A stretch of 64,000 nt of DNA from NCBI GenBank assembly GCA_003864495.1, contig ML133428.1, forward strand, positions 806,001-870,000, in the 5' to 3' direction. This document shows, piece by piece, positions 20,317-35,300 of this stretch. Positions within the stretch are counted from its first letter, which is position 1, and each line of letters opens with the position of its first letter. This stretch comes from Nemopilema nomurai (lineage: Eukaryota > Cnidaria > Scyphozoa > Rhizostomeae > Rhizostomatidae). Under the pieces are notes generated by a model. The model searched no databases, was not told the DNA's origin, and saw only the letters and a list, made by a program, of their open reading frames with translations. The position numbers and the translations under genes were made by a program.

Positions 20317-23300
20317 GTGGGTATGCATTGACTGATGCGATGTAAATGTTGTAAATGGCCTTTTTTTCGTATGATACACGTTTCCACCCGAATCTATCAG
20401 TGTATGGCGTCCCTAAAAGCTAATGAAGGTTGTTTGTGTGTCCCACAGGGTATCAATTTGTATTATCACAGGCGTTAGGACTCAGTTGATAATTCATCAC
20501 TTTTTGTTTTGGTCATTGTTGGTACAGCTCAATTTTTTGACAATTCTGTGGCTGTACTATTGCATGTCGTTATTACTGACGCATCTTGATATAAGCGTCC
20601 CTGTTTGGAAATGTTGATTACGAAAGCCTCTGAGGTAGGGTATTCTTCCTACAGAACGAAGTTAAGAATTGCAGCAAGTACCATGGCCCAATATTGTCAG
20701 TTGACTTGCCTGGAGACGAGACTGAGCCCGGCCCATCTCGCCAAGTGCTGGGCGCCAGTGATTCGCTGCCAGCTGAGGCAAGCAGCATTGAAAGCACTGC
20801 GAGTTCAAAGCCGTCCGGGAGTCAGGGGCCTAGTGACGTAGAAATGAAAGGTATGCTTCTGTCATACGGTTTCTCGACTTTGTTTTGACTGTCATTCACA
20901 TGAAATGTTTCTTTTTCATGCAAATCCAAGACCAATTCGCGGGCCGCAGTGCCTTTGCCGCCTAGCAGCTGTGGTCATTTGCGGCTTGAGAATTTAAGTC
21001 GTCTTAATCAGCAATTATTGCTATTAGAGGAGAATGGCAGCTGATTCGACCGTACCAATTAAGAGACTCTTATGAATCCGTAGTAGAAGAGCCACACTCC
21101 AATAAAGCTTAAATGTTTTCCTGTCGTTTCAATCTTCTGATTTTTTAGGTTCCATTAGATATTTGTACATCCTTAGAGCTTTTAAATGGGTTCATATAGC
21201 TGGAGTAGTAGAATAACTACTGTACAGCCGGTAGTCCGTTTTGTCCAAATCGGTTTGAATATTACCGCCCGTGGGTCCTTTTCCCGACTGCAGAGAGATG
21301 TTCAATTTTGGAAAGTAAAATACCTCTTCAGCAGTATTTTATGGCTTCACCGTAGCATAAGCACATCACCAAAAGCATTTTATCTATAATTGTGAAGCTA
21401 TTGCGGAAGAATCACAAGAATCATTTTGGATCACTTTGAATCACTTTGAATCAAAGGAGTAATTTTGAATCACAACAATTGTTTGAATCACGACAATCAT
21501 TTCGAAACACAAGGATCATGTCCACTAAAGAATGCTCACTATGCATGCATCATGTCTTCCGAATACAGGTCTCTTACGAATTCCGGTCTCTTCCGAATAC
21601 CGGTCTCTTACGAATTCCGGTCTCTTATGAATTCCGGTCTCTTATGAATTCCGGTCTATTACGAATTCCGGTCTCTTACGAATTCCGGTGTCTTGAATTC
21701 CAGTCCTGTGTTTCAATTAATTTCTTTATGCCCCCGTTGGTGTTGCATAGATGCTTAAACATGTATGTCAACAGTGTATTCACCGCTTAAGCAACCTTGC
21801 ATTCGTTTAGATTCCAATGGGTCAAGTGGCATTACGGACGGCAGTGCTGCCATTCAGCGAAACCAATGCCTGCCCCAAAGAGCTGCCTTATTGAAGTCCA
21901 TTTTGAATTTCTTGAAGAAGACCATCCCTGACCCGGCCTTTTCAGACCACACCAGGTCATTGATGGACGACACTTTGCAGTACTCCCTGAAACTCATCAT
22001 CAGCAACGCGGAATACTACGGAGCTCTCTTGTTCCTCTTAGGTAAGGTTTCTGCTTTGTTGGTTGTTTAATGTACACCTTACCTTAACAGACCGACCTAT
22101 TCGCACAGGATGCATGCGTAATGTTCCCACGTGTAGCTGGGGTTTGGCTTTAATCCCAGGATTGAGTTTCAACAGTTCAATGGCCCCTGCTTTAACGAGC
22201 GGGAATGGTTTTAGAGTGGTTAATCCTTTCTTTTTGCCATGAAAATCTCCAAGTCTCAGAACGTACCCGGCCGGCTCCTTCCTCAATAAAAGGAAACCCC
22301 TGGCAGTTCGTAGAATAAAAAAAGGGAAACGAACTTGGTAAAAGATACAACAGTCTTTTATTCATTACCAAAACATTTCTGAGATGACCACAAACATGTT
22401 TCAGCTAGAGTTATCTTGGAGCAAACGGCAAGAACCTTGCAATCTGATGAATAGTTTTGAGACTTAATAGTTTGCTTATCAGCTGTCGCACAAAATGGGC
22501 ACGTGATAACTACACGTGCCACTGGCAAACTTGGCTAGTTGGGAAATGATCACGTGTTTGTTGAGGATGCTCGACTCGTACCTGCTAAAAACGGTTCGTA
22601 CCTGGTGAAAAGAGAGTAAGGAATTTGCAGCATTCGGCCAATACAGGACACGTATATTAGCCGTACATGCAACTTATACTAAATCGTTAGAGTTCCTCTT
22701 CCTGTAGCCTAAATTAAACCCATTCCACTCATCCATTGCTTCGATTTTTTTTTACTTAATTTAATAGTATATTGAAAATAAGCACAACTACTCTTGGGGT
22801 TAATCGTCACCTACATATTCCCGTCCATCAAGTAGTAAATCACGTTTCTTAAATAGAATTTGCTTCTCTGGGTCACTTACTGTTCAACTGCTTCTTAGTC
22901 GTGTAATTGGTCCTCATCCTTATTAAGATTACTTAATCCAAGCATTTGGTTTAATTACAGCCACAGATGTCGTCACGGTGTATATTTTCCACGAGCCGTC
23001 AATGCTATCGTCTCTTCAGGAGAGTGGCTTGACTGGAATCGTCTTGAAGTCTCTCATCATCAAGGACGTAAGTACACACCAGCTATCGATCGATTCCCAA
23101 TATTTTAAGTTTTTGTGTTTTTGTGGTAACGCAAATCACTGCCTATTGTTCTTAAATGCATAAAAACCTGAATAGGATCTTTTCCCGTGTTTTTTTGCCA
23201 TGCATTTTACTGTTTTTTCTCGATACTTTAATTATCAATGCCAATGAGTTGTTTTCTAGACCCGGCAGCTGAAGTTTTGTTACCAGATTTTTTTAGAAAT

Positions 23301-26300
23301 CGCAAAATCAAAGTTATTTTAACACCATGTGTAAGTTTTGAAAATTAAGCGTGGAGTGTTACATGTGCGGGTCACTAACTTTTCATTTCATTCCGCATCA
23401 GGTTCCAGCAACAAGAGAGAACCTGGCATCGCTGCCAAACACACTGAGCGCCTTGTGCTTGAATGCGGCCGGGTTGCGCGCTTTCATTTCGTGCCGGCCT
23501 TTCGAAAGACTGTTCCGGGTTCTCATCACACCCGAGTACCTGCCAGCGATGAAGAGGCGCCGGAGCTCGGACCCACAAGGTGATTGGATCCGCTTTAGCC
23601 TAGAATCGTTGATGGGCTTGCTAGGTCCATTCTTGGAATTCCACTGTTCATAGGCAAATGACTATCTGCTGCAATAACTACTTACAGGAGACTATCTGTT
23701 CAATTCTCTTCAGCGCGAATAGATGCCAGGGATGCGTGTGTTGCTAGAAGGTCCACGATCTATGGACTATTCACAATTCGATTCCATAGTGGAGATTGAA
23801 AGAAATCCAATTTCAAGTGGAACATTCTCCGAAATATTATTTGGTTTAATAGTCTGCTGATCTGTTGTATGATTGCCTGTGATTTTAGGGGACACTGCAA
23901 TGCATCTTGGAACTGCAATGGATGAATTGATGAGGCACCAACCCACCTTGAAAACTGACGCAACCAAAGCAATTATCCAGGTATTTTGCATTGTTATTTT
24001 CGACTTTCGATTGGTTCAGAAGATCCTTTTCCATGTCTAAATACCTAGTTGTTGAAATTCCATAGCAATTATTGGGGGAAATAATGTTATGAAAGGAGAG
24101 ATGTAAGCATGCTGAGATGATGTGAATTCAATAAGGAGTGCACAAATTTGAGTATCCGTCTAGAGAGTTAATCACTTATGTCCAGGTGACGTTAAAGAGA
24201 AATTTCGATAAACAGAGCCATGGAAAGGTTCTGTTTGACGCAGAATTTAGTGGTTAAATTTATAACAAGTGGTCGTAGCCTCATGTGTTTCTAAAAGCCT
24301 ATGTGTTGCTCCCACGCAGGGCTTGTGCGCAGTTCTACTGAAACCTGTTCCCTTGCCAGTGGGATTTAGGCTCAATCGCTGCGCTAAAGAAACCGAATCT
24401 CCAATTACAAAGATGGCCATTTTGCTACTTTGGTCATCTTTCTTGGTCTTTCAACAGTCATGATGTTTGATTTCCTCATCGCTCTAGCTTTTTGTGATGC
24501 CATTCATTATTTGGAATGGAAATATATTAGTTCCTTGAAAGTTGAAAATAAGCTGGAGCCCATTTTTTGCTGTTATTCAATTGATTTGGTTGTCTCAACA
24601 TTACCCCTATCAAACCTTTTTCTTAATTTTGCCATATCACACCGGAATAAGTTTAATTGTTTCGTAAAAAAGCTAGGCGAGGAAAGACTATGCTAGGACT
24701 CGGAAATGTGAAGTACCAAGCAAGAACTGTTGGCTTGGTCTTATGTGAATTTCTGAACCCTCGCAATCTTGTCAGTGTTGTATCGAATGTCGCATTTAGG
24801 TGAATCCGTTCTTTGATTTGCAGTTATTGACCCAGCTCTGCGAAATGGGCAGTGATTCTCAGCTGATCGCATTCCACCCATACGACAAGAGCAAGCCCGC
24901 AAGCAAACAGACCGCACAGGATTCCGTACCGCCACCGGTTGCCAATGTTGATGATCCGATGTCGGACGAAGACATGGAGGAGGACTTCGGTGCCATTGTT
25001 AGTAGGAAGCAAGACATGGCGGCGGAAAAAGCAGATGATGCAGGCATTGCCAAGTGAGTTGGCGCACCGTCAATCATCGCACCCTAGGGGCTCACCCCTT
25101 TGATTGTCTGGAGGGGTCGGGATGGGGCATGTATATGGTCGAACGCAATCCTGTGAATTGACATAAAAGTTACAAGACTGTTGGTACTGACTTGTCACAC
25201 TGAACAATGTAACGCCAGCTAAATCCTATACAGACCATGTAACTAATTCAAAGTAGCTTATGTTTTGGTGCTTATAGCTTTGGTGGCTAGAAGGCATGTT
25301 GATGTATGTTTGGTCTGATCTTGAACTTGCTGCATCCGTTTTTACTAATTTTCCTAAGTTCCCCATATCCTGACCTGCTTACTGCATTTTGTTAGCCAAT
25401 GTTCGCGTTATTCAAAAACTTCCTAGTGGCTGAACTACATCGCAAAGCAATTTCGTTCGCGTCAGCTAGTAGGAACATTTTCTAATTTGAAGTTGTTGTG
25501 GAAAGGAATCCCTCATTAAAACTGTGCCCGTGATCGTTCGAAATGTTTTGTTCTTTACAGGCCGGCGAATGAGAAGCGAGAGTACGTGCCACTCTTGGAC
25601 TACCTTCTAAATGTGGTAAGCTCAGTTACATCAAACTACCTCGGTTTATCAATCGGTGTGCCCTTTCATTGATTCATTGCTGCCAATGTTGTTAACACTC
25701 CCTTGTGCTGTCTAACACTTACTTGTCTTCGCGACTCTGTTGGGGAATTTAATAGGAGCGCTCCTCCTAATCATAAGAACTTGCTACCAAGCTTGAAAGA
25801 AATATTAGGCGCCATTGCTTACGAGTGCAATTCATCGCAGCAGAAAGCGGTTTGGGTTGGTTGCATATTCAAACATGGCTTTTACGGATAAATCTAAATT
25901 TAAGCTAAACCCTTGGGCGGCTTTTGTCATCTTAAATGTGTGTGTGATTGCCTGCCCTGTGTGTGTGATGCGGCTTTGCCTGCCCTTTTAGATGAAGTTT
26001 CTTGAGAACATCCTGAGCAACCAGGGAACCAACGACCACTGCTTCGAGTTCGTTTCTCTCGGTGGCCTGACGCCCTTGCTCGGGCTGTTGAATTTACCCA
26101 GTATGCCACTCGAGTTCCCGCTCCTTCCAGCCTGCCAATCAGTTGCTGCTGTCTGCAAATCGATTGTGGTGAGTTGAACGGACCACTTCCTTTACTCGAA
26201 TTCGGTATCACCGGTGACTATTAAAAGGAAACAAGCAATGGTCTTTTATTACTGAAGGTTTTTTCAGGAGTTTTCATAATTGTAAGGTGTAATAAAGTTA

Positions 26301-29300
26301 ACTGTCTTTATTCACGGACCCTTCTCTGCAGGTGCTCGCACAAGACAACAAAGTCTTCAAGGAGGCGTTAGGCCAACTGGACCAGCTTCTTGATCAGCTG
26401 TCGCCTCTATGTCAGAAAACACACAAACGAGGCTCTGTCCTTCTCCACGAGCTATCATCTAATGATCAGCCTGGACAGGCCATGCACCGGAAGTCGCAGA
26501 CACCCCTGCTCCACGCAATGTCAGCTACGCACGCGTTCATCAACATGTTCCTGCACATCTGTCGTGGCTCACAGGTGAGCAAAGTCATTATGATTATGAT
26601 AACTATTTTTTCATATGTTGTTGTGTCATACCGCTCTCGGTTAATAAGCTCTTTCTGGCCATTAATCTTGTACCGTTCACTTCCATATTGTCCCGATGAG
26701 TTATCCAATATTCGAAAGACACTCGAGGCAGTATCGTAGAGAATATTAATCGTATGCGGTATGCTTGTAGTCCGAGGTGCGAGCAATGTCACTAAACCAA
26801 TGGGGATCCGACCTCGGAAAGAGAGTGCTCGGGAAGTTGAGCCGGCTCTACACGTACCTGGTCTGGGAGAGCAGCGTCCTTTTGACACTTTGCACCCCGA
26901 ATCTTGCGGACGACGAGAAGATCGACTTCGCACGTGAAGACCTCGCCAAGCTCATTCCTAAGGACGTAAAAGATGGAAAAGGTTTGTCTTCATCTAGTCC
27001 ATTCAGGGTTTGTCTAATCATAATGAGTGACTGGATTTGGCATTCGATGTCGTGTACAAGGGGATCCCATGGTTTTTATTTACTTTTTTATTTGTTTGTT
27101 TGTTTGTTTGTTTGTTTGTACAACATTTCGTGCCTGAGGACAGTTTTCCTTCCCTGTGTCTTACTTTGTATTTCCTTCGCGTTTCAATCAAGAGTCCCAC
27201 GACGCAGCCAACCAGCCATCATCATCATCATCAAACAACAAAGCCTCGCTTCCGCCATCCAGAATAGCCCAGCTGAGGCTCATCAAATGGCTGCTGACGT
27301 CATCTTCGCATCTCGGCAGAGCCTTGGCAGAATTGTTTGGGCTTCTCGTGCACCAGTGTGTGGCGCCCCAGCCTCGGATTCGTCGTCACCTTGTTGGGCA
27401 GAACACCATCAGTCCTCCTTCGCTGCCCGCCAGACTTGTTGCTGAGCAGCTTACCAAAGTCCTTATTCAAGGATTGTCTTGGGTGTGCCCTGAAGATGTT
27501 TCTATACCCAGACTGAGGTATGCCATATTGATGTGAGATTTTGGTGTGCTGCCCTAGAAGGCAAGGGATTCGTGTTTATATTGTCTTGGGATTTTGCCTT
27601 GATATTCCCAGAGTGTCGTACTGCCACGGAGAGCAAAACTGAAAGTCACCTTTTACCTTTGACATTTCTGACTTAATTTGTTTCTTGCCTTCTATACTTC
27701 AGTACCATGAACATTTCACCTGTGTTCTCCAGGCTGACGTTTTACATTTGTTCTGTGGGATTCGCTGCTCCGATGCTCTTTGACGAGAAGGAAAGCCCTT
27801 ACCATTTGATGCTGCAGCAGTTCGACCTTACTGGTGGTCTAGATTGCGTTATCGAGTGAGTCCAGAATTGTCTGTTTTCGCTTTTCTATTTCGCTTTTCA
27901 TAGATCTCAATAACCTCTCTTTATCTGGTAAAAGTACTGAGTTTCACAGTATTAAAACAGAGTATTAGGACAAGCTGCCTTTTTTCGGATTCGTTTGTTG
28001 TTAATAAATATGCCAAGAGTACTTAAAGCACAAGGAATCCAACGCGGATAAGTTGTATTTTTCGCCAGATGTTTCTGTAGTTGAACCTGCCTCCAAATGG
28101 GTGAAATCTAGCCACGCCAGTTTGTGTGTTTTTTCTACTGATTGGCCATCATTCAGCTTTGAATTTATTTCAATTTTACCTGTTTCTCTAGTGAAATGAA
28201 CCTCGTGTTTCACTTGTAGGCGTTTTCAGTGGGTTCTGGGGCAATATCAAGGCTTGGATGGCACCGAGAGCCTTCCAGAAGGAAGCCATGGTGTGTATCC
28301 AAAACTGTTTGAGTTGACTCAAGGGCAAAGTCGTTCATTTGTCTAGTGTTGGTGTGGCAAAAGTTTCCACGATGACAATCTGTTAGTTCTTGGATTAGTT
28401 TTGATGTTGATTCGTATTCGATTTCGACTAAACTTTGATATGTTTGTTTGCACTTTTTAGATGGCACGAACGAATTCCTGGAAAGTTGGTTGCTTCTGAT
28501 CGAGAAGATGGTGAACGTGAAGGCAGTCCTTGAATCATCTCACGCCCTGCCAACTCAGGCGACGACTCCTGGTTTCATCAAGTTTGATCCGGCCGAATTT
28601 CTTGCCAAGACTCAAAAAGTAATCTCTCTTCCTTAGCTGTCCCTTACATCTAAAATGCGTTGGAATATGTTCTTCAAATGAAGATTGCTTAGTTATACGG
28701 GGCACAATCGATTTCCATTGTCCTTTGTACCCATATGAGTGTTAGGTTTTTTTTTGAATGAACTAAAAGATGTTCGCGTGCTTTTGTATAAAAAGCGCTC
28801 GGCAGATGTTGCTGCGAACTGCCACTGCGAGGCCGGCTGTAGCTTTTGATTCCAGTCAGCATATTTACTGGTCGCAAGTTTGAGTTTCGACATGTCCGTC
28901 TCTTCTTTCTTCTGGCTTTCTTCTGGCTGTATCCTCGCTCGTCATAACCAATGCTTCTGATTAATTGACTGTCCCAACTACAGCACCCAATTTGAATCAA
29001 GTCGTGTTTTGTTAAAACACCTTTAAGAAGTTTCATGTAGGCACATTATTTTATAAGCTTCTGACCTTGAAATTATTGGTTATTTTCGAAAGTCACAGGC
29101 GATAACTGTAAGCGAAATACCCATCGTTGCAGCTTGCTTTCGATGCCGTCATGATGCTATGGGGCCACCAGATACTGAAGCAAACAGGGAACAACATTGC
29201 CGAGAAGGTTCTTAGTATCTTGTGCCACATTTTCAAAGGCGAGGCGACGATCCGCGAAAAACTGCAAAAGCAGAGCGACAAGCGGCAGCCTGGTGAGTCA

Positions 29301-32300
29301 GGCGACAAGCCAGTCAGTTCAGGGACGCCGCTGCCAACCGCACCGTCATCATCATCAGGAGCATCGGGCGCTGCGGCTGCCCAGAGTCTGATCGAAAGGA
29401 CGCAGCGGAGCATCCCCGTTAGTCCGGCATACGTGCAACAGGTCTGTTGTTTCACTTGAAAGTGAGGCTAGTATGCAAAAAGGCATCCATCGCCACCCAG
29501 CCTCTTTTCTGTACTATGTGCTCTTCCAATGGCTTAGGTCAGGTCGTTTTCCGCGATTCCGCTTAGCTGGGGCATTTGCGCGACAGTGTGTGAAATACCT
29601 GCTTGTTTTCCATTTGCTTTTGCCGAATTGTTGAAGCTAGTCCTCTTATGACCCGCTCTGAGGCCTGGGACTGTCGCAATTTGCCCCACGTGACCATTGT
29701 GAATGCGTCCTTGACCGTACTCGGCCTGCTGTGTGCCTCTACCCACGTGACCATCTACCCACGCGCAGTTGCCCATTGCAATCTCCTATTTAATCGGCTG
29801 GGCTTGTGGAACATGTGTTGTCGAAATGGCTTTCAGACAATGCAATCAGTAGAATTGATCTGCACCCAAGAAGTTAATTATTTATTGCATTTCGATTTTT
29901 GTGTGATCACGGATTGTAGAGAGTATTTCAGTTATTGGTATAGCAATGTCGCTTTAGATTGGTATAGCAATGTCGCTGCTATTGCATTCATTCCTTACCA
30001 AAGGTATAATATAACAGAAACGTATACTTTATTGTGACACATCTATCTGCTTGTCCTCAACTTCTGTAAAATATGCCTCCAATAACTAGGACATTTTTGT
30101 TCAGATTGTTGACATGGGATTTACCGAGGCGCAAGCAAGAGAAGCCCTCCAGCACTGCAGAAACAATCTTGTGCAGGCAACTGATCACGTGTTGTCATTG
30201 GCAGCTCAGCCGCAGTTCAATGTTAGTCCTAATCTTATTCAGCCCATCAGTCAATCGCAGTAGTTAAACATATGGTGTTTTCCACTGCTATTTTTCCCGA
30301 TCCAAAGAATTCTCTTTTCTCAATACGCGAAAACTTCATTTCTTTGAAATAATAAGATCGCAAGATATATATAAACTTTTTTACTTATTGTTTTATGTAA
30401 GCTACTAAAGATGGTTGACAAGAGTTCTATAAAGCGTCGGTTGTAATATTGTAAGAATGTCTTTCATAATACCATTTTTAAAAGTATATACAATTCCCAC
30501 TGCTGACAGCATTTCTTTCGTAGCATTTTTCATAAGCTTTTTAATGTAGATTTTTCACTGCATTATTTATTGTGACCACAGGATTTCTCGATGCAAGACG
30601 ATTTGTCTGAAGATGACATGATGAGAAGAGCTATAGCACTATCACTTGGAGAGAACATTTCAGAGGTGAATGGCTATAAATTGCTGGTTATCATTTCTTT
30701 GTCTGCTACATCTTGAGTTGTGTGACATCCTTGTATTTGGCATGCCCCTTCACCTTAACATACTAAACGTCATAGGGCAAAGCAAACAGTCTGTAGTTCT
30801 CTAAGTTTTTATTGATGTAAAGTGAAAACTTCCTTTTTTCAGCAGCCAGAGCCGAAACCTACCTTGCCCGGAGACACCGCAACTTCTGATACCAAAAAGC
30901 CATCGAAGCTTAAGAAAGTGGAGCCTCGGCCTCGCAAAAAGTCGGACAAAGTCGAGGCTATTTCAAAAGAGGTCCTAGACAGGTTCACCGACGACTTGTT
31001 GCCCGGCTGTCTGCAGCTTCTGGTCGACATGCCGGAAACCGTACACACTATTTTCGACTTGATTGTGGCAGTGGCAAACCGGAACGGGGAGAAATGGAGG
31101 GATAATGTTCTCGAGACCATCTGCAGAGAGGTATGCAGTGTTTTGTGTGATGATGTTGTACGTACGGAGCCGTCGCATAATTATCGTACGCATCGTGGCC
31201 TTAATCTCTGATGCCTTTTAGGTCTGTCTACTTGGAATGTCCTGCAATGTGCTATATATTTTTTGGGATGATATTTAGATGATACTTTGTATTGCAGTAA
31301 CGAATGTGGCACTTGTTGCGGGTTTTCAAAGGCTGATATCAAAACGATGCCTTTACTTAACTATTTATTATGCTCGATTTACTTGAAAATAGAAAAGTTT
31401 TTTAATTTGCAGTGATTTAGTTTGGAATAATGTTTATTTAAAAATGTGAAAGTTTAGTGGCTAGGCAGTGGCATTACTTTTTAACTAATTGAACTTCTGA
31501 TTCGCCACAATAAAATTCTCTGTAATGACTACGATTCTGATTGTTACGCAAAAAAGCCCTAATTTCGCCAATTTTCAACGTGTCAAAAACGTTACCCTCA
31601 ATTTTTGTTCGCTCATTCAATCAGGTTTTCTTATCAGAAATATTTTGAATTCTCGCAGTGGTCTGTAATCTTCAATGACTTCGAGAATCTTCCCCACCAG
31701 CTTTTTGCCTCCGGTTTCCAGACCGCAGAATCGGTGACTATCTTGATAATAGTGAAAAATATTTCATATGAACTCACTCACGTGTAGTGTTGTATGTAAT
31801 TATAATATGAAACTGCACGATTCTTTTTACTTAGATTCAAAAAAGCGCCAAGAAGCTGATTAGCGAGGAAACAGCGTCTGTTGAAGCACGTGAATCGATG
31901 TTTTTGAATCAGAATGCCGACACTTCGGTGCTTTCAACACGGCTGCATCTCTTGGTCTTGCTTGCACAGGTGCGTAATAAATAGCCTAAACTGCTTACCG
32001 GGGCTCGCTATCGTTACCAGGAGACATTGAAGTGATGTCTCAATACCTCGTGTGGGTGAATGATATCAGGCAAATGATACGGACCCGCAAAACATTTTTA
32101 GCTGCATTTTGAAGTTACCGCATTACACATCGCATTTGATGCATGCCATGCTACACAACACCACGCTGTACCGTAAACTGATTCTTGTACCGCGTAGTGT
32201 TCCCTGCCTTGCACTGCCAAATGCCATACCATACTGTGTACTATATTACATATACCACACCATATACCATTCTGAATACGATGTCGTGTAAATTTGGTCA

Positions 32301-35300
32301 TGCTATTACATACCATAAAATACCACTCTGATTAACACTGATTGCAGCTAATTTATGTGGATACCTGATAAAATGATGCCATGTCTACTATTATATCATG
32401 ATTTCACTCTTTCGTAACTATGTTTTCATTTGGTTTGCCAGGAAATGCAATTTCTCGTTGCAATAACGCTGCAGAAATGCGACATCATTGGCCTCCTTAT
32501 CAACCTAATGGAGACTGCCCAGCAACTGCTGGATGGCTTCAGACAGAGCAATAAGGATGTAGCCACCCCAAGGTAGTGTGCAGTCATCTTGTTTTATTTC
32601 TTTCGTATCCTTTCGGTTTTTTGCTAGCAAGCCACGATTACTTGTTTCTGCTTATTTTTCAAACTTTCCATCAGTGTAAGAAACATGCTCTACTTTTATG
32701 ATTATCAACCCACGTTAAGGTTCTGTTCTATTTGCTTTTGTCATTCAAGGTAAATTTGGGTGCAATTTCGGTACATTAACTACGTAACTCATCAGCTAGC
32801 GATCATAGCTCTTTGCAGCGCATTCTCTACTGATGTTTTGAATACTCCTTTGCCAACTACTTTTTTGTGAATAACCAAACTTCACATTTTCCCTCTGTAT
32901 TTGTGTTTTCCTCCAATTTCTTTTATGTTGTTGGGTAAAGTCTTCACAGAGTAGTTCAATTACATCAGTCCACTTGCATTTCTTTGTTGTACCTTTTTAG
33001 ATTTGTTTTGTTTTCAATAACAGCCTTTGTAATTATTATATCTAAACCTTAGTTGGCTCGCGTCTCTTGTTTTGCTGTTGGATCAATATGAAAAGTCAGC
33101 AGACGCTCAGAAGAGGAAAAGTCACAATGTAAGCCCTTTATTTACTTGTTGCTACTTTCCTCCACCCCGGCTTACGTGGTAGCCAGGTTGTTGGTGCGCT
33201 TGGCAATATTTTTTAAGAGATTGGGTAAAACCAGGGGGTTAGCCCATGACTTTTACCTGGCCTCCTGCTCAATGCAAAATACAGGTGCCATTAGGCATTA
33301 TTGGGTAGGTTAAAGAAAGCCACATTACATGTTCGTGTTACAGTTGAACCAGAAAGAGTATCCTTTTCAATGAACCCCTTTCCCAAATTGCAGAATATAT
33401 GCGAAACAGAACTGGATATCATGCTTTTGTCATGCCAGTATTCAAATTTCGAGGGCACTGCTATGGTTTTGTTGGCTTAGAGATGCTTGCTTGACACTAA
33501 CTTCTTACCGAGCTATCCCAAATTCATTGCCTGGGCTGCTGATTTTCAAGTCATCCTTTTTTAACACGGCGATTCATCATATTTATATCCATTCACTTGG
33601 TCAACTTCTACCAGACTACTGTGCTTGTTTTGTGTATTGGGTGTTTATTTACAAGCTTGTGCATCTTGTTTATCTAGGACTGCTCCCATATTTGGAAATG
33701 GTTTGACGACCGAACTGGCCGCTGGTGTAACTACAGCACAAGCAATAACTCGTCGATTGACACCGCATACCACGCAGGGGAGACATCCGTAAGGTACGCC
33801 CCACCTACCCAAACAGAGCTATTTGAATATTAAATCCTTTTGATGTCGGATACATTTGGAGCTATCCTTTGGTTATCTTAAAGTCACCCTATCTTTCTCC
33901 TGTTTTACAAAGTTACAGCTACAAAGATTAAGACACAGGAGAGCTTCCAATTGATAACTCGTATTCGTATCTGATGCCTTTGCCTACAATTCAAATAGTT
34001 ACTCAGCGCACTTGAATTACTCTGTTCTATGTTGATTCGTGTCAAAAGTAAACTTAGAGATTGATATATTCAACGCTTTCTGTTCCTAGATTTACTGCTG
34101 GTCGTAGGAGGTACATTGTTCTCTTCAAAGTTATGGTTCAGGTAGGTCATTTCATTCTCAAAAGTCTTTAAATAATCTGGCGCGTAATGCACTTTGTCCT
34201 TGGAAAGCACTGTCAAATGGTGCCATACAATTGTGGTTAGTATGAAGGCCCTTTCCGTCTTCTGTGTCTTCTGCGTTTTCTTCATCAAGACGTCTCGCTT
34301 AGCTCTTGCGTGCTGAAAGCTTCGCCATTCTAGATTCCTGTTTCAAAAAACCGTTTGCATGATGTTTCCAATAAGGAAGTTTCTTTTGCATCAGATTAAC
34401 GAAGACACTGGTAATCGACGGCCTATTATGTTGGATGTTATGTCAAAGCCAAAGAAAGATGGCACTTTGAAACAAGAGACCCCAGAACCAAAGGCTAAAG
34501 AAGTGCTCAGTTCTCCAAAGAAAGGCAAGCGCAAGCGATCACTAACTGATTCTCTCATGGATACAGACACACCCCCCTCTTCTAGCCAAGGTGAGATTTT
34601 CTTAATGCCATTACTTCCAATGGTATCCGCAAGTGTCTTAATGGCTGAATGATTTTGACATTACCGTATCTGCTAAGTAATTTACAAGTCCTTTCTACAG
34701 ACTTCAAAGGGAAGCTGGACATGCCAACAATAACTGGCTTCAAGAAATCTCAGAAGGAGAGCATGGTTCGGTAAGTGATTTGATTCGTCTTGCTTCATTA
34801 CTCGATTCCCTAGATGTGGGGCTGTTTGTCATTGTTGTGTCCTTTCTGGAAGAGAAGCATATGTTTTGACAATGAGTAGGTTTGTACTGCCTTCAACTTG
34901 ACGATAGGTGCTAATTTCATCCATGTCAAGTTTTGCTAATGGTTGATAAATGATTCTAGTCATTAGCAAATCTTTTACAAAGTTCATCGCAAATGCTTCT
35001 GCTAAATGAATAAAGGAATTGAGAGTAGTGAGATTTGACGCTCCCATTGGTCTTGAAAGAACCTGGATGTCCCCATTAAGTAATGTTGCATTTGCAAGAG
35101 ATGCACTGATTAACGGCATTCTTGAGGTTTGTTTCTGTTTTTGCAAAGACTTGTTTCGTTTCACAGTTTCGTCGCCATTGAAGCCCTCAAACCTTACGAT
35201 GGAGCTGCCGTTCGTGGCTATTTTTTAAAACTATTATGAGACACATGGTAAACTGAGCGAATGTTTTGGCGAAAATGTTTGTTCTAGGCAGATAGTTTAA

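Noticed and set aside
21446..21790. Repetitive peptide frames with SYEFRSL-type units
   Set aside because: They are translations of the 17-bp minisatellite; the period is not a multiple of three, and there is no splice or homology support.
26466..26933. 155-codon minus-strand frame
   Set aside because: It overlaps two well-supported HUWE1 exons and the intron between them, and resembles no family.
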